Shown: positions 51,944-60,762, counted from the first letter of the stretch. The stretch: DNA of 64,000 bases from Solirubrobacteraceae bacterium (GCA_025451035.1 JANWLE010000010.1:1-64000); one strand, 5' to 3'. Notes: generated from the letters alone by a model not told the origin. A program made the numbers and translations.

Positions 51944-52384
51944 TCAGCTCTCCTGCGCCCGCAGGCCCTGGCGCAGGCGCTCGCCGAGGGCTTGCAGCTC
52001 GGGGGCGGGAATCGCGTCTTCGATCAGCGGGAAGACCTCGCGCTCCTCGAGCCTGACATGCGCCTCGAGCGTGACGCCGAGCGCGTGCAGCAGCTGCAGC
52101 GAGGGCTCTCTGGACAGGAGCTCGGCGTCGCGGCGGATGAGGACGTGGTCGAGCAGCATGCGGATGATGGGAGGTTGCTGGAGGTCACCGAAAACGGCAT
52201 ACGCGGGCAGCAGGATCTCATCCTCCAGGCGAAAGTGCAGCCGCTCCTCTTCGCGCCAGTGTCCTAGGAACCTGTCCGCCTCGGCGCTCACTGTGGCGGC
52301 GCTCGCTTCCCGTAGACGCCGGGCGAGAACCAGCGCGTGGTGGTGGTCGCGCGAGAGTGGGGCAAGGGCAGGGTGACGCTTCAT
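51944..52384 (-). CDS. Hemerythrin-type (HHE) protein
   Basis: 146 residues. Metal ligands of the diiron hemerythrin fold are in LSRDHHHALVLARRL, LGHWREEERLHFRLEDEILLP, LLDHVLIRRDAEL and EAHVRLEEREVFPLIE. Such proteins bind O2 or help protect and repair Fe-S clusters under NO stress. Divergent from the ferredoxin gene with 95 bp between, where AT-rich inverted elements lie. Confidence 0.9.
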   Translation of the reverse strand: MKRHPALAPLSRDHHHALVLARRLREASAATVSAEADRFLGHWREEERLHFRLEDEILLPAYAVFGDLQQPPIIRMLLDHVLIRRDAELLSREPSLQLLHALGVTLEAHVRLEEREVFPLIEDAIPAPELQALGERLRQGLRAQES

Positions 52385-52395
52385 CGCCCACCCGA

Positions 52396-52458
52396 TTTTA
52401 CACACAAACTTGTGAAAATAGAGGCCGGTGCGCTATTTTCCTAGCATCACTGTGTAAA
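52396..52458. promoter_or_regulatory. AT-rich divergent promoter region, hemerythrin/ferredoxin
   Basis: TTTTACACA (52396-52404) faces TTGTGAAAA (52410-52418). In addition TTTACACA (52397-52404) is the exact reverse complement of TGTGTAAA at 52451-52458. These stand out in very GC-rich DNA and are likely regulator sites and promoter elements for both genes. Confidence 0.5.
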
Positions 52459-52479
52459 TGTTCTCGAGAGGAGTACGCC

Positions 52480-52758
52480 GTGACCTATGTCATCAACGAG
52501 CCCTGCGTCGGTGTCAAGGACGGCAGCTGCACCGAGGTCTGTCCGGTGGACTGCATCCACCCGACGCCCGATGAGACCGGGTTCGACGAGACCTCCCAGC
52601 TCTACATCGACCCCGAGGAGTGCATCGATTGCGATGCCTGCGTGGAGGCCTGCCCGGTCGACGCGATCCTGCCCGAAGACGCGGTGCCGGCCGAGTGGCA
52701 TCACTACATCGAGAAGAACGCCGCTTACTTCCGCGACGCCAGTACGCCGCTGCGCTGA
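52480..52758 (+). CDS. fdxA: Seven-iron ferredoxin
   Basis: 92 residues from a GTG with GAGAGGAG seven bases upstream. The cluster residues are in CVGVKDGSCTEVCPVDCIH and CIDCDACVEACPVDAI, the 3Fe-4S plus 4Fe-4S layout of FdxA ferredoxins; the tail (PAEWHHYIEKNAAYF) is also usual. An electron carrier, expressed next to hemerythrin. Confidence 0.95.
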   Translation: MTYVINEPCVGVKDGSCTEVCPVDCIHPTPDETGFDETSQLYIDPEECIDCDACVEACPVDAILPEDAVPAEWHHYIEKNAAYFRDASTPLR

Positions 52759-52814
52759 GGCCCGGCGCGGTCACCCACGCATGCGCCGTGTCGGGGAAGC
52801 TGCGGCGCGATCGC

Positions 52815-53249
52815 TCAGTCCTCGAGCGCAACCTGGTGAACAACACCTTCGAGCGTTTGGGCCAGCGCAGCGATGCGCGCGAGGTGATCGCGCGTGAGCA
52901 CCTCCAGGCAGGCTTGACCCTCGTCTGTGAGCCGCAGGCGAACGCGGCGGTGGTCTTCGCCGTCGCGCTCGCGCTGGACGAGCCCCATCGCCTCGGCTCG
53001 CTGGGCGAGCTCGACCGCGCTGTGGTGGCGAATATGAAGCGCCTCGGCCGCCTCCCCCACGGTCGGCCCCTCGGCGACCGTGTGATGACCGCGGGTCACG
53101 AGCAGCAGCTGGTGGATCGAGGGAGTGAGGCCCGCTTGATGAGCAGCCTCTTCGCTCCAGCGTAGAAACGCGCGCAGCTCCATACGGAACGCCAGCAGAC
53201 GCTGATAGTCCTCGGCTCGTAGCGGCGCGACGGCCCGCTTGGATGTCAT
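52815..53249 (-). CDS. MarR-family regulator
   Basis: 144 residues. The winged helix reads TVGEAAEALHIRHHSAVELAQRAEAMGLVQRERDGEDHRRVRLRLT, the MarR pattern with DxRxxxxxLT. Its ATG overlaps the stop of the ClC gene, so both are in one transcript. The perfect palindrome just before the ClC start is the likely operator. Confidence 0.92.
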   Translation of the reverse strand: MTSKRAVAPLRAEDYQRLLAFRMELRAFLRWSEEAAHQAGLTPSIHQLLLVTRGHHTVAEGPTVGEAAEALHIRHHSAVELAQRAEAMGLVQRERDGEDHRRVRLRLTDEGQACLEVLTRDHLARIAALAQTLEGVVHQVALED

Positions 53250-54979
53250 CCGGAGACCTCGCCTGGGCGCTCGCGCAGCGCCGCGGACATTCCCCAGCGG
53301 CGCGGGTCGAGCGTACGCTCGCGTCGGCGCTCCGCGTCAAGCACACGTTCGTGCGCGCGCAGCAGATCGAGCGGGCTGACCAGGCCGAGCGTCCGATCGG
53401 GCATACCGCGTGCTACGACCGGCAGGATCGTGCTTTCGCTCAGGACCATACGGTCCGCGACCGCGCGCAGGGTCTCGTCGGGGTAGGCCACGGGCGAGCC
53501 GCTGGCCTGAGCGCGGAGTTCGAGGGCGAGCGCGGCCGGCGTCGTCTGATTGGACATCACATCGCGCACGAGCATGGCACTGAGGGGATCGATTTCGTAC
53601 TCGCGCGTGATGTGGTGCCCGCGGCGCGCGACCTTCTCGGTGAGGATAGAGCGCTTCAGCGTCAGCACGCTGACGAGGTGCGCGAGCGTGCACGCGACCA
53701 GCAACGCGAATAGCGACCCCACGCTATGGGTGAGCTCGACAGCGAAGATGATGCTCGTAAACGGCGAACGGGTTACTCCCGCGAGCGCGGCGGCGAGCCC
53801 GAGCAGCGCCCAGACTCCCTCTCCCGCGCCGCCACACAGCGCGCCGAGCAGACCGCCGAGCGCCGCGCCGAGCATCAGCAGCGGCGCAAGTATCCCGCCA
53901 CTCGTGTTGGAGCCGAGCGCGATCGACCACACCGTGAGCTTGACGAGCAGCAGCGCGATCAGGGCGCTGACAGCGAGCCGGCCGGCGAGCTCAGCACCGA
54001 TCGTTTCGTAGCCGACCCCGAGCACGCGTGGATCTATCAGGCCGCCGAGTCCCACAACCAACCCGCCAAGCGCAGGCCACCAGCTCCAGTGAAGCTTCAG
54101 CCGGCCGAACAGATCCTCGGCCGCATAGACGCAGCGTGTCATGATCCAGGCGAGCAGACCACCAGCCAGACCGACTAGGGCCGCACCGGCGATCATCGCG
54201 GGCGCAAGCACACCGGCGCCGGCCATCGGAAAGAGCGGGACTGAGTGGATCAGGCCGGCGTTGGTGAGTGCTTCACGCACCACCTCGGCCGCCATGGCCG
54301 CCGCGGCAACGGGGATCATCGAGCGGGGTCGCCACTCGAACAGGAGCAACTCGACGGCGAGCAGGACCGCGGCCACCGGTGTGCCGAAGACGGCTGTCAT
54401 GCCACCAGCCGCACCAGCGACAAGCAAGCTACGCCGCTCACTGGAGGTCAGGTGCAGAAGCTGGCCGAAGATGCTGCCGAGCGCCCCGCCGGTGACGATG
54501 ATCGGCCCCTCGGCACCGAATGGACCGCCAGTGCCGATGCTGATCGCGGACGAAAGCGGCTTGAGCACCGCCAGCCGTGGCTCCATACGGCTCCCGCGCA
54601 AGAGGATCGTTTCCATCGCCTCCGGGATACCGTGACCGCGGATCCGCTCTGAGCCAAGGCGCGCCATGAGGCCAACGATCAACCCTCCCGCTACCGGCAC
54701 CAGCGCGGACAGCAGACCCAGTGGAGCGATGTCAGGACGCTGGATGCGTACACCGGTTTTTCCGGTATATGCGAGATGGGTGACCAGCCCGATCAAATCG
54801 AGCAGGCCGAGAGCCACGAATGCGACACACGCGCCGATCGCGACTGCGATCGGTACGAGCCACAGAAGACCATGCGTTACCACGAAGTCTCCGAGAGCAC
54901 GCTCCGGCGCATCCCGCGGCCGGCGGTCTGGCTCGACGAGAGCGTCGCTGGGGTAGCGGGCGTTGTCAGAAGACGCCAT
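53246..54979 (-). CDS. ClC-family chloride channel/transporter with CBS region
   Basis: 577 residues. ClC filter segments: GHGIPEAME (for GSGIP), GGPFGAEGPIIVTGG with the gating Glu, and SGGILAPLLMLGA. After the last helix a CBS-like regulatory part begins near VRDVMSNQTTPAAL and continues with LRAVADRMVLSESTILPVV. Likely an anion channel or H+/anion exchanger; the gating Glu favours the exchanger. The start lies three bases from the palindrome, with no ribosome site, so the mRNA is probably leaderless. Confidence 0.93.
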   Translation of the reverse strand: MASSDNARYPSDALVEPDRRPRDAPERALGDFVVTHGLLWLVPIAVAIGACVAFVALGLLDLIGLVTHLAYTGKTGVRIQRPDIAPLGLLSALVPVAGGLIVGLMARLGSERIRGHGIPEAMETILLRGSRMEPRLAVLKPLSSAISIGTGGPFGAEGPIIVTGGALGSIFGQLLHLTSSERRSLLVAGAAGGMTAVFGTPVAAVLLAVELLLFEWRPRSMIPVAAAAMAAEVVREALTNAGLIHSVPLFPMAGAGVLAPAMIAGAALVGLAGGLLAWIMTRCVYAAEDLFGRLKLHWSWWPALGGLVVGLGGLIDPRVLGVGYETIGAELAGRLAVSALIALLLVKLTVWSIALGSNTSGGILAPLLMLGAALGGLLGALCGGAGEGVWALLGLAAALAGVTRSPFTSIIFAVELTHSVGSLFALLVACTLAHLVSVLTLKRSILTEKVARRGHHITREYEIDPLSAMLVRDVMSNQTTPAALALELRAQASGSPVAYPDETLRAVADRMVLSESTILPVVARGMPDRTLGLVSPLDLLRAHERVLDAERRRERTLDPRRWGMSAALRERPGEVSG

Positions 54980-54982
54980 ACA

Positions 54983-55013
54983 GGAAATAATATCGGCTAC
55001 CGATATTATTTCC
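54983..55013. promoter_or_regulatory. Perfect palindrome with 14-bp arms upstream of the ClC-MarR operon
   Basis: GGAAATAATATCGG (54983-54996) and CCGATATTATTTCC (55000-55013) are exact reverse complements around a 3-base centre. The minus-strand -10-like TATTAT (54992-54987) lies inside the right-hand half of the operator in the direction of transcription. The ClC start codon is 3 bp away. Fits MarR autorepression by blocking the promoter. Confidence 0.8.
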
Positions 55014-55128
55014 AGCGCCTGCGAGCCCCACTGCGTGACTGCGCGGCACGACGGCCCGGGTGGAACCGGACATGACCGATCAGCCCGCAGCGGAAGTGCG
55101 ACTACGGCGCCCAGCGCGCCAGCGATTC

Positions 55129-55437
55129 CTACCCTGATGGGCTTGCTGGTTGTGCTGACCCAGACTCAACGGGCACCTGAGCGGCCTTGCCGCTGAGCGC
55201 GTCGCGCAGACGCCCATACTCGGCAATGGTGATCTCTCCCTGCGCCAAGCGTCGGTCGATGATCTCGCGAGCCGAGGCTTCTGATCGGTCGACCGCTGAT
55301 CGGTCGACCGGATTTCCGCGAGAAAGCGCCGAGATGAGCCATACGATCGCTGCGGCGACGAGCGCAAGCACGATGACAGTCCACAGCACCGAGATGATCC
55401 AGCCGCCGGTACTCATGTGACCGTTCCAGTACATCAT
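55129..55437 (-). CDS. SHOCT-domain membrane protein
   Basis: 102 residues: one membrane helix (IISVLWTVIVLALVAAAIVWLI) and a C-terminal SHOCT motif (ASAREIIDRRLAQGEITIAEY, LRDAL). TAGGAG lies before the ATG at 55437. A 15-bp tandem duplication (CTGATCGGTCGACCG twice, 55281-55310) encodes the VDRSAVDRS linker. Confidence 0.85.
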   Translation of the reverse strand: MMYWNGHMSTGGWIISVLWTVIVLALVAAAIVWLISALSRGNPVDRSAVDRSEASAREIIDRRLAQGEITIAEYGRLRDALSGKAAQVPVESGSAQPASPSG

Positions 55438-55607
55438 CACTTGCTCCTATCCAGGGACAGCAGCCCGTCTCGCGCTCCGTCGATGCCCGACACGCTAGAT
55501 GACCGCTAGCTGGCCGCCATCCGTGTGAGCCCGCTGCCAGGTTCAGCTATCTACCCACGCCTCTAACCGAAAGCCGCCACCGCGGTGTCTAGCTCCAGCA
55601 CAAGCAG

Positions 55608-55766
55608 CTAGAAGCCTCGCCGCCCACGCGCGTGTGCAGCGCTGAGATCCAGGGCAACCGCGAGTATCAATGTCGCAGCCCAGGCGTTCACGGGGTTCAA
55701 TAGCAACGGCTCGTGGCCGCCAGTCCGGTCGGCGATAAACCACACTATGAGCCAGATGAGGGTCAA
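55608..55766 (-). CDS. 52-residue two-helix membrane peptide
   Basis: Starts at a TTG that overlaps the flavodoxin stop (TTGA). Two hydrophobic stretches, LIWLIVWFIAD and NAWAATLILAVALDLSAA, are joined by a short loop, with a basic tail (HARGRRGF). Not recognised. Translation coupling to flavodoxin suggests a linked role such as membrane docking. Confidence 0.5.
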   Translation of the reverse strand: MTLIWLIVWFIADRTGGHEPLLLNPVNAWAATLILAVALDLSAAHARGRRGF

Positions 55767-56302
55767 CTCTGCACCCCGCTTGAGCTCTTTGCGCTCACAA
55801 CATGCGCGAGGGCGTCTCCCCAGTGACAAGCACGATCGAGCTCACCCTGCTCGAGTGGCCCCTCCGAGTCCTGGACCAGGAAGCTGTCGCTGCCCAGCAG
55901 CTCGTAGCCGCGGCCGCGCAGGCGCCGAGCAATGCCGTGCGCCGCTACGCCGGTAAGCCACGGCGACTTGTCGAGGCGGGTGTCAAACGCCGCGGCACAG
56001 CCGCCATCTCTGCTCGGCAAATCGTGGAGCCAAGCCCGCAGCCCGGGTTCGCGCATAGCTGACTGCTCGACGGTGACATCAGGATCCTCCTGCGCTGCCG
56101 CGGCTGCCAGCTGGCGGCTGCGAGCCGTCGAGAGCCCATGCATGTGGGTGGGCCCACCCACCACCAGGAGCTCGACATCAAGCGAGCGATTCGTGGCGTC
56201 GCAGACAGCGACGGTGTCGGCGCCATCGAGTCCTTCCGCGATAGCTTCGGCCACTGCGCGGGTGTTCCCGTAAACCGACTCGTATACGACCAGCGCTCTC
56301 AT
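55763..56302 (-). CDS. Flavodoxin-family protein
   Basis: 179 residues. FMN phosphate loop VYESVYGNTRAVAEAIAEGL at the N-terminus and the second-loop pattern VVGGPTHMHGLS. The middle 30 residues (QLAAAAAQEDPDVTVEQSAM) are an insert compared with short flavodoxins. Electron carrier or FMN reductase-like; partner unknown. Confidence 0.88.
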   Translation of the reverse strand: MRALVVYESVYGNTRAVAEAIAEGLDGADTVAVCDATNRSLDVELLVVGGPTHMHGLSTARSRQLAAAAAQEDPDVTVEQSAMREPGLRAWLHDLPSRDGGCAAAFDTRLDKSPWLTGVAAHGIARRLRGRGYELLGSDSFLVQDSEGPLEQGELDRACHWGDALAHVVSAKSSSGVQS

Positions 56303-56611
56303 AGCTCACTCGCCACCTTCGATCGAAGCGTGCCCAGCAGACGCTCTGCGAAAAAGCCTGCCTGGCAGCCGCCGGAACGACATCCGCAGCTTGCCTCAAG
56401 CGACTCGAGCAAACTACTGACAGCCCACGTTTAGAGGGCCTGTGTCTTTGCGCTCACTCGGGTAGAGCGCACTTGTGCCTACGAGGTGGCGCCACTCGCT
56501 AGAGGGCCAGGACGACTACACCGCTTACGTGGTGCGCGCCATGGGCGCCCGAGCGGCCGAAACCGGCGCGCCTACAGCCGGCGACGTGAGCAGCATGCCA
56601 GATGCTCGAAC
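56303..56611. other. Intergenic region, nothing recognised
   Basis: I see no gene, clear hairpin or repeat in this stretch. Confidence 0.5.
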
Positions 56612-56926
56612 TTAGCCGGCCTGCAACTCGTGCGTGTCGGCCCTGAGCCACACGACCGTGGCGGTGCCCAGCGCGAGCAGCAGCACAGACGGCCATGCCC
56701 CGACCGCGAGCGCGAGCAGGTGGGAGAGCACGAACGCGCCGAACATCGCACCCACCAGTTCCAGCGCCGCACGCCCGCCGTGACGCCGGGTCCACGCCGC
56801 CGCGCACCACAGTCCACCGGCGGCGAGCATTACACCGCCGAGCGGCCGCGATCCGCTGCTCGCGGCGACCGCGTACCCGGCTATGAGCGAGCCGCCAGCA
56901 ACAGGTGCGGTCGGGAACGTGCGCAT
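56612..56926 (-). CDS. Small membrane protein, not recognised
   Basis: 104 residues from the ATG at 56926 with three to four hydrophobic helices (GGSLIAGYAVAASSG, LGGVMLAAGGLWCAAAW, LVGAMFGAFVLSHLLALAVG, SVLLLALGTATVVWL). The longer frame before this Met lacks coding character. No family recognised. Confidence 0.6.
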   Translation of the reverse strand: MRTFPTAPVAGGSLIAGYAVAASSGSRPLGGVMLAAGGLWCAAAWTRRHGGRAALELVGAMFGAFVLSHLLALAVGAWPSVLLLALGTATVVWLRADTHELQAG

Positions 56927-57304
56927 CGCGTCAGCGTAACGCCAATTCACGCACTCGGCGCCGGCATGGCTGATGGTCTCAACCGAAGCGACACTCTCGT
57001 GCACACGCCTGACCAGTGCCATCGGATAGGCAAACCAGACGCTGCTCCGGCCGAAAACAGCTGAACACGAGCACAACCTAAGCAGGCGGCCCAGTATGAG
57101 CGCCGCTCGTGGTGGACTACGGATGGCTCTGTCGGTAGGAACCCCGATGCGTAGCAGCGCTGCCGGTCATACCGTCGCAGTGACCGAGTCAGAGCGGCTG
57201 AGCTCGTGTCGTGGGGCGAGCCACCGCCAGCCCGCTCGTGAAGGGGACGCTCATGCGAACTTGGGTCAGCGTGAGCACACCACCAGTAAGAAGGAGGGCA
57301 AGAA

Positions 57305-57679
57305 ATGGGCGCGCTAGAGAACAAGCACGCCGCGCAGGCGGCGTATGAGGCGTTCAGTCATGGCGACGCGGAAGCCGCGATGCGCAACATCGACGACTCG
57401 ATCGACTGGACCGTGCGTGGCAACAACGCACTCAGCGGCAAATATCATGGTCGGCAGGAGGTCGGCGAGCTGTGGGCGCGGTTCCTCAGCCGGGGCTTTC
57501 GCACCGAACCACACGACTTCATCGCCGACGAAGACAAGGTTGTGGTGCTGACCACCGCGCACCTGGACGGTGAGATCGATGAGAGCGTCGACGTGCTCAC
57601 ATATGACTCCAGCGGCAAGGTGATCGCGTTCGACACGATCGGCAACACCGCCATCCTCGACCGCGTCTTCCCGCGCTAG
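57305..57679 (+). CDS. SnoaL/NTF2-like protein
   Basis: 124 residues with the NTF2-like cone fold pattern: AYEAFSHGDAEAAMRNIDDSIDWTV, LSGKYHGRQEVGELWARF, ADEDKVVVLTTAHLDG. A good ribosome site (AAGGAGGGC) precedes the ATG. Members include isomerases, dehydratases and ligand binders; none is specified here. Confidence 0.88.
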   Translation: MGALENKHAAQAAYEAFSHGDAEAAMRNIDDSIDWTVRGNNALSGKYHGRQEVGELWARFLSRGFRTEPHDFIADEDKVVVLTTAHLDGEIDESVDVLTYDSSGKVIAFDTIGNTAILDRVFPR

Positions 57680-57715
57680 AGGCTAGCGCAGCGAAAGGGC
57701 CACGCTATAGCTGTA

Positions 57716-58006
57716 GTGATGGCCCTTCGCTCGCGCATCATCGTGCTTGGCGCAGTCGGCGTCGTCGTGATCGCCGGCATACTCTGCGCCATCTTGGTAA
57801 CGGGCATTGAGGGCGAAATCCTCACGATCGCATTGCTCTCGCTTGGCCTTGCCGGCGCTGTGCTGCTCGTCTTCCTCGAAATCGGATTGGGCGAAGAGCG
57901 CGATCTGGCAAAGCAGCAAGAGCGCCGGGTGGCACGGGAACACGGCCGGCTGCTCTCCGGGCGCAGGCGGCTCTCACCGCGGCGGCATCGACGACGACCG
58001 AGCTGA
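57716..58006 (+). CDS. Small two-helix membrane protein with basic tail
   Basis: 96 residues (GTG at 57716; ATG at 57719 also possible). Helices IIVLGAVGVVVIAGILCAIL and ILTIALLSLGLAGAVLLVFLEI are followed by a strongly basic, Arg-rich C-terminus (GRRRLSPRRHRRRPS). Not recognised beyond that. Confidence 0.65.
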   Translation: MMALRSRIIVLGAVGVVVIAGILCAILVTGIEGEILTIALLSLGLAGAVLLVFLEIGLGEERDLAKQQERRVAREHGRLLSGRRRLSPRRHRRRPS

Positions 58007-58134
58007 TGTAGCATCTATTTGAGGTGTGCCGGGAAGCCTGGTCGGCGCCATTTTGTCGTCGACCGAGGTGAAGCGTCCATGTCGCTCGCAGGCACGCTCT
58101 TTAGCTTGATACCGGCACCGAAACTCAGAACATC

Positions 58135-59142
58135 GTGGCGCCTGCACTAGCCGTTCCGTTGTTCGTTCTATCGCTGGCCGGAACCTTGTTCGCGGCGCGC
58201 ATGTTCGCGCGCCGGCTGGACCGACTGGGTTTGCGCTTCGGTTTCCCCGAGGCGCTCGTGGGGCTGCTCAGCGCATTGGCAGCTGACGGCCCAGAGATCT
58301 CATCGGCACTGTTCGCCCTGGCGAAGGGCGCACACGGGGTGAGCATCGGCGTGCTGGTGGGGTCAAACACGTTCAATCTCGCGGCGATGATCGGCGTCAG
58401 CGGGCTGCTCGCGGGCAGCGTCAGCCTTGCGCGCGACACCCTGCTGCTGGAGGGTCTGATCGGCGCTGCGATCACCGCTATGGGTGCAGCCGTGCTGCTC
58501 GGGTGGCTCGACCCGCTGATCGCCGCCCTTGCCGGCGCGTGTGTAGTAGTTCCCTACCTGTTGCTCATCGTCGGCGGATCGGAGCTGATACTGGCCAAGC
58601 GCACACGGCCAACCGCCCACCTCGTGTCCCGCCTTGCGGACGCGCTCGCCCAGCGACCTCAATCTACGGCGACACGCGAGCTGTCCTCAGACCCGACGCA
58701 TCACCTGCTCGTGTTGATCGTGCTCGACGTAGCGCTGATCATCGCTGGCAGCGCTGGAATGGTCCAGTCAGCGCTCGCGCTCGCCGGCCGATGGCACATC
58801 TCAAACGTGGTGCTCGGCGTGCTCATCCTCGCCCCCCTCACCAGTATCCCCAACGCGATCACTGGTGTGCGGCTGGGTATCTCAGGCCGCAGCGCAGCAC
58901 TAGTCGGCGAGACGTTCAACAGTAACTCCCTCAATCTAGGTGCGGGCGTGATCGTCCCCTCACTCTTCCTCACTCTCGGCGCTCTCTCGGCATTGGCGAA
59001 GTTCCAGCTTTCCTGGCTTCTAGTCATGACGGGCTTGTCCCTGGCCATGCTCCTGCCAAGGCGCGGAATGCGCCGGGCGCAGGCCGCCTTTCTGATCCTT
59101 TTGTATTTGCTGTTCGTAGTTATTTCGCTCGCCTGGAGCTGA
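58135..59142 (+). CDS. Cation/Ca2+ exchanger (CaCA superfamily)
   Basis: 335 residues, about ten helices in two inverted halves. Alpha-repeat 1: LVGLLSALAADGPEISSALF and HGVSIGVLVGSNTFNLAAM. Alpha-repeat 2: GVLILAPLTSIPNAITGVRL and VGETFNSNSLNLGAGV. The GSN(T/S)xFN signatures are kept, but the first repeat has DGPE where Na+/Ca2+ exchangers have (T)S(xPE). Ion not determined. GTG start. Confidence 0.88.
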   Translation: MAPALAVPLFVLSLAGTLFAARMFARRLDRLGLRFGFPEALVGLLSALAADGPEISSALFALAKGAHGVSIGVLVGSNTFNLAAMIGVSGLLAGSVSLARDTLLLEGLIGAAITAMGAAVLLGWLDPLIAALAGACVVVPYLLLIVGGSELILAKRTRPTAHLVSRLADALAQRPQSTATRELSSDPTHHLLVLIVLDVALIIAGSAGMVQSALALAGRWHISNVVLGVLILAPLTSIPNAITGVRLGISGRSAALVGETFNSNSLNLGAGVIVPSLFLTLGALSALAKFQLSWLLVMTGLSLAMLLPRRGMRRAQAAFLILLYLLFVVISLAWS

Positions 59143-59208
59143 CGATGAGTGTGATCTCCCACCTTTGTACATGCAAGCCGGCTACCCCTTCTGCTTAGCT
59201 AAGGGTTA

Positions 59209-60762
59209 ATGCGCCTTTTCGGTTTCTTGTTGACTAGTGAGCCGCCGTCGCGGCGCGTTGGCCTGCTGGTAGCAGCGTCGCTTGTGGCGCTGTGTACGTT
59301 GCTCATCTACCCACTCAAGCAGGCTGCCCCTGTCGTCTCGCTCGGCGTCCTCTACATGCTCGCTGTGCTGGTCGTGTCGACTAGCTGGGGGCTCTGGCTG
59401 GGTGTCGCTACTGCTGTGGCCAGCGCACTAGCGTTCAATTACTTTCACCTACCTCCAGTCGGGCGATTCACGATCAGAGACCCAGACAACTGGGTGGCGT
59501 TGATCACATTCGTCGTCGCGGCGGTGCTCGCCAGCTCGGTGGCCGAGGTCACCCGCTCGCGGGGGCGTGAGGCCGCCGACCGAAGACAGGAGGCTGACCT
59601 GGCAGCGGAGATGGCGCGGCTGTTGCTGCGAGGTGGCCGGCTAGCCGAAGATCTGCCGACAGCGGCCGCCCGACTCTCCCAGGTGCTCGGGCTCTCCTCC
59701 GCGGCGATCGAGCTCGAGGCTGTCGCCGGCGATGAGCGTCGCATAGCTTTCCCATTGCGCGAAGGGCCCCGCCGCCTGGGCACGCTGATCGTCCCGGCAG
59801 ACACCCCCGAGACAGTGCTGCGCCGGCTGCAAGAGCGAATTGTGCCAGCGCTCGAGGGTCTCCTCAGCGCTTCGCTGGAACGAGAGTCACTGCTCACGGA
59901 CGTCGTCGAGACAGCGGCATTGCGGCGGGCCGACGTTGTCAAGACAGCGCTCTTGCGCGCTGTCTCCCACGATCTGCGCAGCCCGCTCACTGCGATCGCC
60001 ACAGCCGGCGAGGCGCTTGACTCGTTGTCACTCACCGAGGCGGAGCGAAAGGAAATGGTTGTGATCGTGCGCGAGGAGGCGCGGCGCCTATCAAGGCTCG
60101 TCGACAACCTGCTCGACCTCTCACGACTCGAGGCCGGTGCCGCCGAGCCGAGGTTCGCGTGGACCTCGGTGGATGAGGTGATCCGCTCGGCGCTAGACGA
60201 CCTGGCCGCCAAGCCCGAGGAGTTCTCACTCTCGATCGACCGCGACCTGCCGCTCGTACGTGCCGACCCGACACAGCTCGAGAGGGCGTTCGTGAACGTG
60301 CTCGAGAACGCCCGCCGGCACTCCGGCGGGCATCCAGTTTCGGTTCGCGCCCGCGCTGTACACAGTCTCGTGGGCGAGCACCCGACCCCGAGCGTCGCCT
60401 CGGCCGAGCAACGCCCAGGCACAGGTCCGGCAGAAGCCCTCGGGCTGCTGGAGGCACGGCCGGGCAGACCGGTGGGCGACCGGATCGTGGTGCGCGTGGT
60501 CGACCGGGGACCGGGTATCCCGCCCGCACAGCTCGAGCGGGTGTTCGAGCCGTTCTACCGGGCGGGCACACCTCAGGGCGGACACCGTGGATCGGGGTTG
60601 GGGCTTGCGATCGCGCGCGGCTTCATGCAGGCCAGCGGAGGGCGGCTGTACGTGGAGTCGCTTCCTGGTCAGGGTGCCACCTTCGTGTTCGAAATGCCTC
60701 TCTCCCCCAGCGAGCCGGTGGCGGTGAGCGAGGGTAATGAGCCGACGTCGAGCGAAGCCTAG
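59209..60762 (+). CDS. kdpD: KdpD-like histidine kinase lacking the N-terminal KdpD/USP domains
   Basis: 517 residues. It begins directly at the four-helix DUF4118 membrane region (LVAASLVALCTLLIYPLK ... FNYFHLPPVGRFTI), then a GAF-like part. H-box AVSHDLRSPLTAIATAGEAL (His254), N-box RAFVNVLENARRHSGG, G1 VVDRGPGIPPAQL, G2 GSGLGLAIARGFM. The cytoplasmic KdpD and USP domains of the about 900-residue E. coli protein are absent, so second-messenger or ATP sensing in that part is missing. A CTTAGCTAAG palindrome sits 5 bp before the ATG. kdpE follows after 9 bp. Confidence 0.92.
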   Translation: MRLFGFLLTSEPPSRRVGLLVAASLVALCTLLIYPLKQAAPVVSLGVLYMLAVLVVSTSWGLWLGVATAVASALAFNYFHLPPVGRFTIRDPDNWVALITFVVAAVLASSVAEVTRSRGREAADRRQEADLAAEMARLLLRGGRLAEDLPTAAARLSQVLGLSSAAIELEAVAGDERRIAFPLREGPRRLGTLIVPADTPETVLRRLQERIVPALEGLLSASLERESLLTDVVETAALRRADVVKTALLRAVSHDLRSPLTAIATAGEALDSLSLTEAERKEMVVIVREEARRLSRLVDNLLDLSRLEAGAAEPRFAWTSVDEVIRSALDDLAAKPEEFSLSIDRDLPLVRADPTQLERAFVNVLENARRHSGGHPVSVRARAVHSLVGEHPTPSVASAEQRPGTGPAEALGLLEARPGRPVGDRIVVRVVDRGPGIPPAQLERVFEPFYRAGTPQGGHRGSGLGLAIARGFMQASGGRLYVESLPGQGATFVFEMPLSPSEPVAVSEGNEPTSSEA

